From Bacillota bacterium (GTDB taxonomy: Bacteria > Bacillota > SHA-98 > UBA4971): 64,000 nt of DNA. The stretch covers positions 131,986 through 195,985 of the forward strand of contig JACIXY010000002.1 of the NCBI GenBank assembly GCA_014360195.1, written 5' to 3'. Under the pieces are notes generated by a model. The model had not been told where the DNA came from. It saw only the letters and a program-made list of their open reading frames with translations, and made no database searches. Below are positions 9,024 through 18,235 of this stretch, piece after piece; positions within the stretch are counted from its first letter, which is position 1, and every line of letters begins with the position of its first letter. A program made the position numbers and the translations under genes.

Positions 9024-9770
9024 TCAGCGACCCGTTGGCCATTGGCTGGCTCGGGTTTCACCTCGCAGCCTCGCCAGCACAGCGTTCTTTGAGTGGACTA
9101 TATGGAGACGTCCGAGCCGCTCAGCTTCCTCTGCGTCGCCAGCCGCTATGGCCGCCAGTATGGCCTCGTGCTCACGCATGGCCTCGGCTACCCTGCCCGG
9201 GTTTGATTCGATAGCTCTGCATAGCACCCCTATGGATTCGCGCAGCACCGGAAGCAACTCCGTCAATTTCCGGTTACGGCTCGCCTGGACGATTATCTCA
9301 TGGAATCTCGAGTTCTCCTCCACCCACCTGTGGGGCGTGGTCTTGGGAGGAAGGAGCTCCTCCATGCGTTTTACGCAATCACGTAGCTCAGAGAGCTGGT
9401 TCGAAGAAATGTTCCTGGCCGCCAGCCGCGCAGCCAGGCCCTCGAGCACCTCCCTCAGGTCGTAGAGGCCGACTGCCTCATCAAGGGGCATGTTGATTAC
9501 CGTTACGCCCCTCACTGGGGCGACCTCGACCAGGCCCTCTGACTCCAGCCGGCGAATGGCCTCCCTGACCGGGCTCCTACTGACCCCCAGTTGCTCCGCA
9601 AGTTTGTCCTGTATGAGGCGCTCCCCCGGAGCAAAGTATCCCTCTACAATCGCTTTCCGCAGGCGGGCGTACACTTTCTCCCGGATGGTCTGCCGGATCT
9701 CCCGGCTATCCAGGGCAAGGAAGTCGGGGCCTGGGTCGTCCCGCGACATTTTCTTTCGACGTTCCGCCAT
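9024..9770 (-). CDS. GntR family transcriptional regulator, FCD (FadR-like) type
   Basis: A 248-residue repressor-type regulator. The N-terminal winged helix spans about residues 25-90, with the recognition region LAEQLGVSRSPVREAIRRLESEGLVE. The C-terminal FCD all-helical effector domain carries the metal/acid-binding pattern (RFHEII near 150, HEAIL near 205). A GGAGG lies upstream of the ATG. FCD regulators usually sense small carboxylates. Position between the transaminase/permease set and the MFS gene suggests control of that set. Confidence 0.92.
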   Translation of the reverse strand: MAERRKKMSRDDPGPDFLALDSREIRQTIREKVYARLRKAIVEGYFAPGERLIQDKLAEQLGVSRSPVREAIRRLESEGLVEVAPVRGVTVINMPLDEAVGLYDLREVLEGLAARLAARNISSNQLSELRDCVKRMEELLPPKTTPHRWVEENSRFHEIIVQASRNRKLTELLPVLRESIGVLCRAIESNPGRVAEAMREHEAILAAIAAGDAEEAERLGRLHIVHSKNAVLARLRGETRASQWPTGR

Positions 9771-9847
9771 CGCGTGCCTCCGTCACCTCCACAGGTTATG
9801 CTACGGGCCCCCATTCCTTCGAGGGGTCGAGCAAACAGGCTGTAGCA

Positions 9848-11308
9848 TCACTCGGGTCCGACTCGGCCTGCCGGACCCACTCCACCGACAAGCGCGCCCT
9901 GAGATGTCATGGCACTTTGCCGCGTGACGCAGTAACGCCGGTAGCCGCAGAGGAAGAAGACAAGCCCGCACGCACCAACCCCGGACATACACCAGTACAC
10001 TGCGTCAAGCGGAAGTCGTTCCGCGATCCACCCCGCCGCCACGCCGCCGAGGGCTATTCCCACGTCATACATGGCCATCAGTGTACCCATTGCGGCTCCA
10101 CGGCGTCCTGGAGAAACATAGTCCACCATGAGCGCCGTGACGGTGGGCTGCATCACGGAGAAGCCCACGCCGTATATCACCGCCGCAAGCGCGAAAGACT
10201 CAAGAGAGCTCGACCCGGCCAAGGTGGCCATGCCGAAGGATATCGCCGCAAGACCCGGGGCTATTACGGATGCTCTACCGTACCTGTCGGAGATCCTTCC
10301 CGCAAAGGTACGCGTGGCGAACATCGACAAGGCGAACACTGTGAAGAAGATGCCCGGGTTTCTGATACCTCTCGACCTGGCGTAAACGGCGATGAACGAC
10401 GCTATCGAGCCGTAGGTGGCAGAGCCGAAGCCTAAGGTGATCGAAGGGAAAAGCGCCTCGAGGCCGAGGAAAGAGCCAATGCTCGCAAGCACCCTGCGAT
10501 GCCGGCAAGTAACGGGGTTACCAGGGTTAGCGTTACCACAGTGGTTACCGTTAGCACAGTGGTTGCCGTCCCCACGGCTACCAAGAGTGCCTGGATTACC
10601 GGGATCGCCGGGATCACCGGGATCATCGGCGTTTTCCGGCCGGCTGCGCTCGGCGCGTGAGCATGAGCGTGAGCGTGAGCGTGAGCGTGAGAGCGATAGG
10701 TTCGAGCAATCCGTCGCGGGCACCGCACCCGTCGCAGGCACCGCAATGGATAGCGTGCATACGAACACAATTCCCGCAAGTGTCGCCGACGTGGTGAACA
10801 GGACAAAGTAGGATAGCTTCTCCACTATCCACACGCCCACGAGGGGCCCTACCGCCATAGCTAGGCTCGTCGCCAGAAGAAAATACCCGAGGCCCTCACC
10901 CCGCCGGTGCCGCGGCACGGAGTCGGAGATAAGGCTGCTCGCCGCCGTGGAGTACATGCCTATACCGAGGCCGTGAAGAAATCTCACAGCGACGATCCCC
11001 TTTACGTGCGGCACGACCTGGTACAGGACCGCCGACACCACGTACACCACAGCCCCGGCGAGCATGAGGCCTTTCTTGTGGCCTCGGTCAACCCACCGCC
11101 CGGCGAAGGGCCTCATGAATACCGAGGCCATGGCAAAGGCGCTCATCACGAGGCCCACATCGCCCTCGGTGCCGCCGAGTCCAAGCACGTACACGGGCAG
11201 GGTCGGTAGGAGAAGATGGAAGCTCATATAGAAAAGCAGCGTCGCAAAGCACGTGAGTATGAAGTTGCGGGTGAACAGCGCATCCCCGCAACCAGCGTTC
11301 TTCTCCAA
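9848..11308 (-). CDS. MFS transporter with low-complexity central loop
   Basis: A 486-residue major facilitator protein with about twelve membrane segments. Motif A-like GRWVDRGHKKG is between helices 2 and 3, and a second-half counterpart is FAGRISDRYGRA. The start is a TTG (11308) behind GTGAGGACG. Between the two six-helix halves (about residues 188-270) lies an inserted run of simple repeats: SRSRSRSRS from a 6-base GCGTGA array (about 10656-10696), DPGDPGDPGNPG from a 9-base array (about 10590-10628), and NGNHCxNGNH from an 18-base unit (about 10532-10570). The insertion keeps the frame and sits in the cytoplasmic loop, where it should be tolerated. Substrate unknown. Follows the FrhB-like gene after 26 bases. 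Confidence 0.88.
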   Translation of the reverse strand: MEKNAGCGDALFTRNFILTCFATLLFYMSFHLLLPTLPVYVLGLGGTEGDVGLVMSAFAMASVFMRPFAGRWVDRGHKKGLMLAGAVVYVVSAVLYQVVPHVKGIVAVRFLHGLGIGMYSTAASSLISDSVPRHRRGEGLGYFLLATSLAMAVGPLVGVWIVEKLSYFVLFTTSATLAGIVFVCTLSIAVPATGAVPATDCSNLSLSRSRSRSRSCSRAERSRPENADDPGDPGDPGNPGTLGSRGDGNHCANGNHCGNANPGNPVTCRHRRVLASIGSFLGLEALFPSITLGFGSATYGSIASFIAVYARSRGIRNPGIFFTVFALSMFATRTFAGRISDRYGRASVIAPGLAAISFGMATLAGSSSLESFALAAVIYGVGFSVMQPTVTALMVDYVSPGRRGAAMGTLMAMYDVGIALGGVAAGWIAERLPLDAVYWCMSGVGACGLVFFLCGYRRYCVTRQSAMTSQGALVGGVGPAGRVGPE

Positions 11309-11334
11309 ACGTCCTCACCAGCATATTCGAGTCG

Positions 11335-12552
11335 CTATGATGGGAAGGTCAGCCTCCTGTCGAGCGGAACCACCTTCGGCTCGTACTGGTAGTCGGGGGT
11401 GGGCCACCCGAACTCGCGCCTCTGTATGAGTCTGTACATACCAGCATGCTTCTTGGATTCCCATCCCAGGCCGCTTGTGGGTATCAGCATCGGATCATGC
11501 GACTCAACCTGAATGTAACCTGCTTCCTGCGCCTTCCTCACAAGGTCCTCGCCTACATCGGTCCTGGTTACGGTGGCGACAATCCGCCTGTCGCCGGGCT
11601 TCACAGGCTGGAATATGTCGCCGCACGAGACATCCGCAAGCTCCGCCGCGAAATCCGTGCACATAAGGCACCTATCCCGCTTGAACGTGCCCGCCCCCAG
11701 GAAATGCCACGTATAGTCGTGTTTGCTGGCGATGAAGTGGACCTTGGCGTCCTTCGTGACTGCATACATGCCTCCAGGCCATTGCCCACCGCGGTAGTCG
11801 AGCCTTACAACCTCATCCATGTCCCTGATGTCACTGAACTCGCGGACGAGGTGCCTTACGCCTTCCCAGTAGTACGTCGAAGCGCAGAACAGGCCGATGA
11901 CGAACTTGACAGACGCAGCGAGCTTCTTCGGCTGCCCCTTCATTTGCAGCTTCCGGAGGCCGTGGACATGGCACGGAAGACCGACAACCCCGACCCTCGC
12001 ATGCTTCTCCCGGAGGACCGCCTCAGCCAGGAGGGCATTGTTGGGCACTATCACCATGGCGGACCGCGCAGCCTCCGCAACTTCCTCCGGACTAGTGGCG
12101 ATGATCGGCCTGCAGCGCGCCGGCTCATCCTTGCTCCAGCCGGCCATGATGACCGCGTCCACAATATCGTTCTCCAGGGCGAAGTTGCAGAGCCCCGTCA
12201 CGACACCGCCGCTGCTCGAGGTGGCTTTGACGTACGGGTCGGTTGACCACCCTCGGTAGCACGACTTGAAGATGCCGACAGGGTCCTTCTCCTCATCCCG
12301 TTCCCGGCCGAAGAAGAACCTGTCCATGTCCCGCAGGGGCACGTCCTTGCCCGGGCAAATGTCGTAGCAGGCGCCGCACGACGTGCACTTGCCCACAAGC
12401 CTCGGCAGAGGCTCGTCCAGAGCGTAATTCATCTCTATAGCTTTGGTCGCGCACACGCCGACGCACGTTCCGCACGACGTGCAAAGCCCCACCCTGACAA
12501 CGTCTGCATTCAGGTCCTCGAAACTCCTCTTATTAATACGTTCTGCGCCCAC
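11335..12552 (-). CDS. Coenzyme F420 hydrogenase/dehydrogenase beta subunit (FrhB-like) Fe-S flavoprotein, paralog 1
   Basis: A 405-residue cytoplasmic protein. N-terminal ferredoxin motifs CTSCGTCVGVCA (about 24-35) and CTSCGACYDICP (about 57-68) are followed by the FrhB N and C domains, with the conserved SSSGGVVTGL, GLPCHVHGLRKL, DYRGGQWPG and CxxCxDF...DVSCGDIF segments. Family members move electrons between Fe-S clusters and a flavin, with F420 or ferredoxin as partner. The GTG at 12552 follows AGGAAGGGATG. It lies 25 bases behind the Mo-hydroxylase large subunit gene and is clearly homologous along its length to 28970-30172. Inferred role: electron outlet for the Mo hydroxylase. Nothing in the window shows that F420 is made. 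Confidence 0.92.
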   Translation of the reverse strand: MGAERINKRSFEDLNADVVRVGLCTSCGTCVGVCATKAIEMNYALDEPLPRLVGKCTSCGACYDICPGKDVPLRDMDRFFFGRERDEEKDPVGIFKSCYRGWSTDPYVKATSSSGGVVTGLCNFALENDIVDAVIMAGWSKDEPARCRPIIATSPEEVAEAARSAMVIVPNNALLAEAVLREKHARVGVVGLPCHVHGLRKLQMKGQPKKLAASVKFVIGLFCASTYYWEGVRHLVREFSDIRDMDEVVRLDYRGGQWPGGMYAVTKDAKVHFIASKHDYTWHFLGAGTFKRDRCLMCTDFAAELADVSCGDIFQPVKPGDRRIVATVTRTDVGEDLVRKAQEAGYIQVESHDPMLIPTSGLGWESKKHAGMYRLIQRREFGWPTPDYQYEPKVVPLDRRLTFPS

Positions 12553-12577
12553 TGCAACATCCCTTCCTCGTCCTGGT

Positions 12578-14887
12578 CTACGTGGTTGTTTTCGTCTTGG
12601 CCGCTTTCAGCGCGTTTCGCACCTTCTCCGAAGTGAGCGGCAGGTCTGTGATCCGGACCCCTGTTGCGTCGTAGACAGCGTTTGCGATCGCGGCCGCCGT
12701 TGGCGTCGTCACGATCTCGCCGAGCCCCTTGGCTCCATACGGACCAAGGCCGTGAGGCGCATCCTCCACGATGACAGGCACGATCTCAGGAGTGTCGACG
12801 GACGTGAAGATCTTGTAGTCCAGGAGGGTCGGGTTGATAACCCTGCCGTCACGGAACATGGTCTGCTCCCACAGAGACTGGCCGAGAGCGAAGACCACCC
12901 CGCCCTGGATCTGCTGCTCGCACCCCAGGCGGCTGATGGCCTGGCCGACATCATGTGCGGCCGCCATTCTCAATACCTTGACATCGCCCGTCTCAAGATC
13001 CACCTCGACCTCGGCAGACTGCGCTGCATACATCCAGAAGGCAACAGGAGCTTCCGACTGACCCGTCTCTCTATCGAGAGGTATGACATAATCAGACGTG
13101 AACATCCCTCTCCCGACGAGCTCGTTCGAAGCCCGGTACTTGCCCTTGCCAAGGAGGTCCGTGATGGCGATCGATGCGCTGCCGTCCTCGGTGAGCACGC
13201 GGCCTCCTTCGAACCTCAGCGTATCTTGCGGCACGCCGAGCTGCTCCGCGGCCATGGCAGCAATCTGCTGGCGGAGGTCGCGGGCCGCTGCCCTGGCGGC
13301 GTTGCCAGTGTGGAACGTGGCTTTGCTCGCCGTCGTAAGCTCGTCGAACGGCGTGAAGTCGGTATCGGGCTGCGTCACCTGTACGTCGTCGACCCGGAGC
13401 CCCAGCTCTTCGGCCACAATGTGCGCAACAACGGTGTGAAGACCCTGGCCCATCTCGCTCGCGCTCACGAGCGCCCTTACGCGCCCGTTTCGGTTAAGTC
13501 GCAGCACAACGATGGACTGCGCAGGTCCGGCGCAAGCCTTGACGGTGCTTGCGATGCCTCTGCCACGCGCCTTGCCCGGAGGTGACGCTGCTCTCGGTTC
13601 GTTCCACCCTATCTCCTTTGCGGCCAGCTCGATGCACCGGTCGACAGCGACGTATTTGACCTTTTCGCCGTTGGCGTTTTCGCCGCCTTCCCGGATGACG
13701 TTCTTCAGCCTGAACTCAACCGGGTCCAGACCCAGCTCGTGGGCGATCATGTCGGTGTGGGACTCATACGCCCACGTCATCTGTGGGGTGCCGAACCCCC
13801 GCAGAGCGCCAGCGGGCACCTTGTTGGTGTACACGCACGCACCATCAATCCAGACGTTCGGAATGTCATACGGACCACTCGCTGCGATGCTTCCGTTCCG
13901 CAGCACCAGGGGACCGATGCGCGCGTACGCGCCTGTGTCGAGGACCGCGTCCACCTTGCGTGCGAGTATGCGACCGTCGCGGGTCACCCCTGTCTTGATC
14001 GTTACGACACTGGCGTGCCGCGTGGTGGCAGCCGAGAACTCCTCCTCGCGGTTGAGCGCAACTCGAACCGGCCTCCGGCACTTGAGAGCTAGCACCACAG
14101 CGATCGGCTCGACGTGCATGGGCACCTTGCCCCCGAACCCACCGCCGTATGGCGGCTGGATGACCCGCACCTTGTCGAGGGGGATGCCCAGGGACGCACT
14201 GAGCAACTGCTGAAGAAGGTGAGGGCCCTGCGTTCCGCTCCACACGGTGAGCGTGCCGGACGGGTCCACCTGGGCTATCGCCGCACACGGCTCAATGTAA
14301 CAGTGCTGTATCGCAGGGGTGGTGAACCTGTGCTCGAACACGAAGTCAGACTGGGCGAAGCCTGCCTCAACGTCGCCCTTTCTGATCTTGAAAGTGCTGC
14401 AGATATTGGTCCCGGGAACAGGCACAGGGACAGGCCCCTTGTGGTAAGACCCGAGATCAGGGTGGATGAGCGGCGCATCAGGACGGACCGCCTCCTCCAC
14501 GTCGAACACCGCCGGGAGAGGCTCATACTCGACGTGGATGCGCTCCAGGGCGGCCTCGGCAGTCTCCTCGTCCACCGCGGCAACCGCAGCCACAGGCTCA
14601 CCGATGTACCTCACCACGTCGCGCGCGATGAAGGGCTCGTCCTGAACCATGCGCCCATAGACATAGGGAGCGTCCTTGCCCGTTACGACAGCTACTACAC
14701 CGGGCATGCGCTCGACCGCAGATACGTCTACGCGAGTAATCCGCGCGTGCGCGTGGGTGCTCCGAAACACCTTTCCGTGCACCATCCCGGGTATGCTGAG
14801 GTCCGTGATGTACCGGGTCTCGCCCGTCGCCTTGCCCCGCGAGTCAACGCGCGGCAGAGGTGTGCCTATGACGTTGAAACCACTCAT
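12578..14887 (-). CDS. Xanthine dehydrogenase family protein, molybdopterin-binding subunit
   Basis: A 769-residue large subunit of a Mo hydroxylase (xanthine oxidase family; hydroxylates N-heterocycles or oxidises aldehydes). Visible are the N-terminal GTPLPRVDSRGKATGETRYITD, the cofactor-binding segments PPYGGGFGGK (near 245) and GALRGFGTPQ (near 365), and GPYGAKGLGEI near 715, whose Glu is the family's catalytic base. It overlaps the preceding 2Fe-2S gene by four bases (14884-14887). Small, medium and large subunits are encoded separately, as in CoxMSL/PaoABC-like enzymes. The true substrate is not determinable; the purine/hydantoin context favours a heterocycle. Confidence 0.94.
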   Translation of the reverse strand: MSGFNVIGTPLPRVDSRGKATGETRYITDLSIPGMVHGKVFRSTHAHARITRVDVSAVERMPGVVAVVTGKDAPYVYGRMVQDEPFIARDVVRYIGEPVAAVAAVDEETAEAALERIHVEYEPLPAVFDVEEAVRPDAPLIHPDLGSYHKGPVPVPVPGTNICSTFKIRKGDVEAGFAQSDFVFEHRFTTPAIQHCYIEPCAAIAQVDPSGTLTVWSGTQGPHLLQQLLSASLGIPLDKVRVIQPPYGGGFGGKVPMHVEPIAVVLALKCRRPVRVALNREEEFSAATTRHASVVTIKTGVTRDGRILARKVDAVLDTGAYARIGPLVLRNGSIAASGPYDIPNVWIDGACVYTNKVPAGALRGFGTPQMTWAYESHTDMIAHELGLDPVEFRLKNVIREGGENANGEKVKYVAVDRCIELAAKEIGWNEPRAASPPGKARGRGIASTVKACAGPAQSIVVLRLNRNGRVRALVSASEMGQGLHTVVAHIVAEELGLRVDDVQVTQPDTDFTPFDELTTASKATFHTGNAARAAARDLRQQIAAMAAEQLGVPQDTLRFEGGRVLTEDGSASIAITDLLGKGKYRASNELVGRGMFTSDYVIPLDRETGQSEAPVAFWMYAAQSAEVEVDLETGDVKVLRMAAAHDVGQAISRLGCEQQIQGGVVFALGQSLWEQTMFRDGRVINPTLLDYKIFTSVDTPEIVPVIVEDAPHGLGPYGAKGLGEIVTTPTAAAIANAVYDATGVRITDLPLTSEKVRNALKAAKTKTTT

Positions 14888-15399
14888 AGCCTGTCATCAC
14901 TCCCGCGATTTCCCGCACGCGACGCCGCGAGGGCCGCGTCGGCGATCTTGTGGTACCCGCCGCACCGGCACAAGTTGCCGGCGATGGCGTTCATCACCTG
15001 GTCCCGGGTTGGGTGCGGCTCGCGGTCGAGCAGCGCCTTAAGAGACATGAGCATGCCCGGAGAGCAGTACCCGCATTGAATCGCGCCGTACTTGATGAAC
15101 GCCTCCTGAAGGGGATGTAGCTCGCCGTTCTCTGCGAGTCCCTCGACGGTGAGGACCTCGCCTCGCGCAGCGTCCACCGCAAGGACGAGGCACGAGTTCA
15201 CCGGCTTTCCATCGAGCAGCACCGTGCATGCCCCGCAGTCTCCGAGATCGCACCCCTTTTTCGTGCCGGTAAGGCCGAGCTTTTCCCTGAGGACGTCGAG
15301 CAGGGTCTCGTTGGGCTTCACCGACACCTCGTAAGTCTTGCCGTTCACCCTGAGCGCAACAGGCGTGCTGCTATCGCTCGAATATCTCACCCCGCGCAC
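14884..15399 (-). CDS. Xanthine dehydrogenase family (2Fe-2S)-binding subunit
   Basis: A 171-residue small subunit with two [2Fe-2S] clusters. The plant-type ferredoxin motif KKGCDLGDCGACTVLLDGK is near residues 47-65, and the C-terminal four-helix cluster motifs are CGYCSPGM near 110 and GNLCRCGGYHKI near 142. It passes electrons from the Mo centre to the FAD subunit. Start is GTG at 15399 behind GAGGTGG; it overlaps the end of the FAD-subunit gene by 13 bases and the large-subunit start by four. Middle gene of the three-subunit set. Confidence 0.95.
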   Translation of the reverse strand: MRGVRYSSDSSTPVALRVNGKTYEVSVKPNETLLDVLREKLGLTGTKKGCDLGDCGACTVLLDGKPVNSCLVLAVDAARGEVLTVEGLAENGELHPLQEAFIKYGAIQCGYCSPGMLMSLKALLDREPHPTRDQVMNAIAGNLCRCGGYHKIADAALAASRAGNRGSDDRL

Positions 15400-16286
15400 T
15401 GTTGACCACCTCTTTCGGGAGCGGCGAGAGCCATGAGAGCTCTCGCAACCAGCACCTCGATCATCTCCAGTCTGTACTCCGCTGAGGCCCGCACGTCAGA
15501 GATGGGCCTGGCGGAACGCGCCGCAAGCTTGCCCGCCTCCCTTGCAGACTCGGGAGTGAGGACCCGGCCTGCCAGGTACGCTTCGGCCTCACGCGCCCTC
15601 ACAGGGGTCGGCGCCACCGCACCAAGAGCAAGCCTCGCCTCCCTGACACGCCCTCCCTCTTGCATCGCAAGACCCGCGGCCACTCCCACAACCGCTATGT
15701 CCATCGCCTTTCGCGGGCTATGCTTGATGTAGATGGTACGCATGTCGTCCGCGGGCTTCGGCACCACTATCTCAAGGAGCAGCTTGCCTGCGGAGCACTC
15801 GGTGACCCCGGGACCGTGGAAAAACCTCTCGAGGTCGACAGTTCTCCGCGCGCCTCCTGGTTCGGCGACGACCGCGTGAGCGCCCAGCACCAGTAGCGGC
15901 GGAGCGGTCTCGGCCGACGGTGCCCCGTTGCAAAGATTGCCCCCGATCGTGGCTCTGTTGCGGACCTGCCAGGAGCCAACCACCCCCGCAGCCTGAGCAA
16001 GGCACGTGTACCCGCGCGCCACCTCCGGACATTCTGCCACGGCCTGCATCGTCGTGAGAGCCCCAATGTGCAGGCCGTCCGCACGTGCCTCGATGCTGTC
16101 CAGTCCGGGGATAGTTTTCAGGTTTATGAGGGTGTCAGGTTTCGCCCCCTTCATCCTCATGGCCACCAGGAGGTCTGTCCCTCCGGCCAGGGGCTTCGCC
16201 CCAGGTCCCACTTCATTCAGAAGCGCCAAGGCATCCTCAACCGAGCAGGCCTCCGCATAGCTAAACCTAGGCAACCTGTTACGCAT
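15387..16286 (-). CDS. Xanthine dehydrogenase family FAD-binding subunit
   Basis: A 299-residue medium subunit of the Mo hydroxylase (FAD_binding_5 domain plus CO dehydrogenase flavoprotein C-terminal domain). FAD-contact motifs AGGTDLLVAM (near 35) and TIGGNLCNGAPSAETAPPL (near 113) are present. GAGGTGATT precedes the ATG. It is the first of the three overlapping subunit genes and starts 67 bases after the DUF1850 gene ends, so transcription may run through from the TRAP system. Confidence 0.94.
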   Translation of the reverse strand: MRNRLPRFSYAEACSVEDALALLNEVGPGAKPLAGGTDLLVAMRMKGAKPDTLINLKTIPGLDSIEARADGLHIGALTTMQAVAECPEVARGYTCLAQAAGVVGSWQVRNRATIGGNLCNGAPSAETAPPLLVLGAHAVVAEPGGARRTVDLERFFHGPGVTECSAGKLLLEIVVPKPADDMRTIYIKHSPRKAMDIAVVGVAAGLAMQEGGRVREARLALGAVAPTPVRAREAEAYLAGRVLTPESAREAGKLAARSARPISDVRASAEYRLEMIEVLVARALMALAAPERGGQQCAG

Positions 16287-16353
16287 CAGCGAGAATCACC
16301 TCTTCTGCTGCAATGACCATGCTTGTTCCCCTGTTGTTCGCAGGCGCCGCAAC

Positions 16354-16917
16354 CTACCTGACTCTAAGCTCCAGCCGCGTACCAGCCTCTGCAATCGACC
16401 GCAAAGGGATTTCGTTACCGTTGAAGACAAGGCTGTGCTGCCCACCAGATACCCTCACCCTGATGAAAAGCGGGTCTATTACCTGGTTCAACCCCCGGTA
16501 GATGGTCCAGCCGTTCTCCTTGACGACCTCTCGCGCGTACCCTGTAAGCTCTTCGATCTCAGGCCTCAGGACCTTCGCCCGAATCTCGCTGAGAACGATC
16601 TTAAAGTCAGGACCTATGGTAAACCACATCTCCATGGGGCCGCCTGTCTGGCTGTGAGCGTACCTGACGACAAATTGCGACCCTGGCGACACGGGTGCCT
16701 CCAGCACGGGCCGCGCCGCGTCTCCAGCTGTGACAACCAGCCTGTGATGCCTATCCGAGCGCCGAACCTGAAGCGCCATAACGGCGCACACCGCAAAGAA
16801 AAGAAAGAGTATAAGTCCAGCACTTGTCCACCAGTTTCTCGAGCCAGGCCGCCACATGCGGGGTCCATGCCTCCACGCTCTATATCTCAGGGCCTGAAAT
16901 GCCAGCGCGGTGCTCAC
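16354..16917 (-). CDS. DUF1850 domain protein (TRAP-TAXI associated)
   Basis: Up to 187 residues. One membrane segment (LILFLFFAVCAVMAL, about residues 35-49) is followed by a DUF1850 domain with the recognisable FVVRYAHSQTGGPMEMWF segment. DUF1850 proteins are commonly encoded between the TAXI binding protein and the fused TRAP permease; here the order is permease, TAXI, DUF1850. Function unknown, presumed accessory to uptake. The GTG start at 16917 has only a weak upstream GAAGG; an ATG at residue 21 is an alternative. Confidence 0.8.
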   Translation of the reverse strand: MSTALAFQALRYRAWRHGPRMWRPGSRNWWTSAGLILFLFFAVCAVMALQVRRSDRHHRLVVTAGDAARPVLEAPVSPGSQFVVRYAHSQTGGPMEMWFTIGPDFKIVLSEIRAKVLRPEIEELTGYAREVVKENGWTIYRGLNQVIDPLFIRVRVSGGQHSLVFNGNEIPLRSIAEAGTRLELRVR

Positions 16918-17085
16918 GAACCAGTTGCCTTCAAACAGTCGCCATGCTCAAGCCGTATGCACCCTATCCACGCGAGTGCGCCGCCCGGGTGCCGGCGCAT
17001 AGCGGCGCAGGAGTTGCAACCCACGGTGGCCTGGCCGGCACCCGGTCTTCGAAATTACCGCCGGAACCTGGGCTGGCTTTCCAGT

Positions 17086-18042
17086 CTAATGCACGGCAAT
17101 CCCTTTCTCTTTGTAGTACCTGAGCGCTCCAGGATGATATGGAATCTTCACAGTGTCCGCGTTCTCAGGGCGAATGTTCGCCGCTGCCCTATGGACCTTC
17201 GCAAGGTCCTCATTGTGCTCCATGATGGCCTTCGTCAACTCGTAGACCACATCGTCCGGCAAGTCTTTTCGGACCGCGAGGACGTTCCACGCTGCGAAAC
17301 TACGCACCTCGTAGTCCTGGGATTTATAGCGCCCTTTCGGGATGACGGTGGGCACGTAGTACGGCACCTTACCGACTATGGTGTTCAGCTCCTTCTCGGT
17401 GAGCGGGACCAGCCGGATCGGCTTGACGGACTCCACATCCAAGGCCCACGACGAAGGAGCTGCCGTGACGATGATGGCTGCGTCGACCCAGCCGTTCTTC
17501 ATCGCCTCCGCCGTTTCAGCAAAGGAGAGGAACTCCGGTTTGAAGTCGCTGAACTTTATGCCGAGCGCGGCTAGAAGCAGCTTGTTGCTCTCCAGGATGC
17601 CACTGCCGGGCGCCCCGACAGATACTCTTTTCCCCTTAATGTCCATTATCGATTGAATAGGGGAATCCTCAGGGACTATCAACTGGTAGACGTTCGGATA
17701 CAGCGGAGCCATGGCAAGAAGGTCCTGCTTCTCATTAAATGGCGTGATGCCCCGATACGCCTGGTCTGCGACCTCCGGCGTAAGGATCCCGAGCTCTATC
17801 TTGCCGCCATCAAGCAGCTTTGCGTTCTCGACTGCGCACGCGGTGACTTCCGTCGTCGTAGGCACTTGGAGGTACTTCTCTATAACCTGGCTGACACCCG
17901 CACCAACAAGGTAGAAGGTCCCCGCGGTTCCGCATGCGCCGAGCGACAGATGCTTGGGAAGCGCAGTGCCTGCGACGGCTGCGGATCCACAACTCACCAA
18001 CAGAACTGCTACAACCACCAACCAGACGATTCGCTTGGTCAT
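17086..18042 (-). CDS. TAXI family TRAP transporter solute-binding lipoprotein, system 1
   Basis: A 318-residue extracytoplasmic binding protein. The N-terminal signal ends in the lipobox-like LVSC|G (near residue 18), so it is probably a lipoprotein. The TAXI pattern LGACGTAGTFYLVGAGVS follows, and the late GRYKSQDYEVRSFAAWNVLAV and PYHPGALRYYKEKG segments are typical of TAXI proteins. The ATG at 18042 is preferred over a GTG nine bases upstream because AGGAG then has an eight-base spacing. It lies between the fused permease (upstream) and DUF1850 (downstream). The ligand is probably a carboxylate or amino acid. Confidence 0.93.
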   Translation of the reverse strand: MTKRIVWLVVVAVLLVSCGSAAVAGTALPKHLSLGACGTAGTFYLVGAGVSQVIEKYLQVPTTTEVTACAVENAKLLDGGKIELGILTPEVADQAYRGITPFNEKQDLLAMAPLYPNVYQLIVPEDSPIQSIMDIKGKRVSVGAPGSGILESNKLLLAALGIKFSDFKPEFLSFAETAEAMKNGWVDAAIIVTAAPSSWALDVESVKPIRLVPLTEKELNTIVGKVPYYVPTVIPKGRYKSQDYEVRSFAAWNVLAVRKDLPDDVVYELTKAIMEHNEDLAKVHRAAANIRPENADTVKIPYHPGALRYYKEKGIAVH

Positions 18043-18181
18043 TTTGTCCACTCCTCTCGGTTGGACGAATTGGTGCCTTAAGATGACGTGTGACGGCTTT
18101 CTGCTCCAAGACCCCGAGACTACTCCCGCGTCGTCTGCTTACCCGCTTGCGATCACCTCCTTATGAGGAAAGGTCGGACAC

Positions 18182-18207
18182 CCGGAGTGCTCGCCCTCGC
18201 ACTCCGG
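18182..18207. terminator. Intercistronic hairpin between TRAP permease and TAXI genes
   Basis: Stem CCGGAGTGC (18182-18190) pairs with GCACTCCGG (18199-18207) around an 8-base loop. There is no T tract. Placed inside an operon, it more likely tunes expression or protects the downstream binding-protein message than ends transcription. Confidence 0.45.
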
Positions 18208-18235
18208 TGCCTGCTCCACCAGTCCGATCTTCAGG

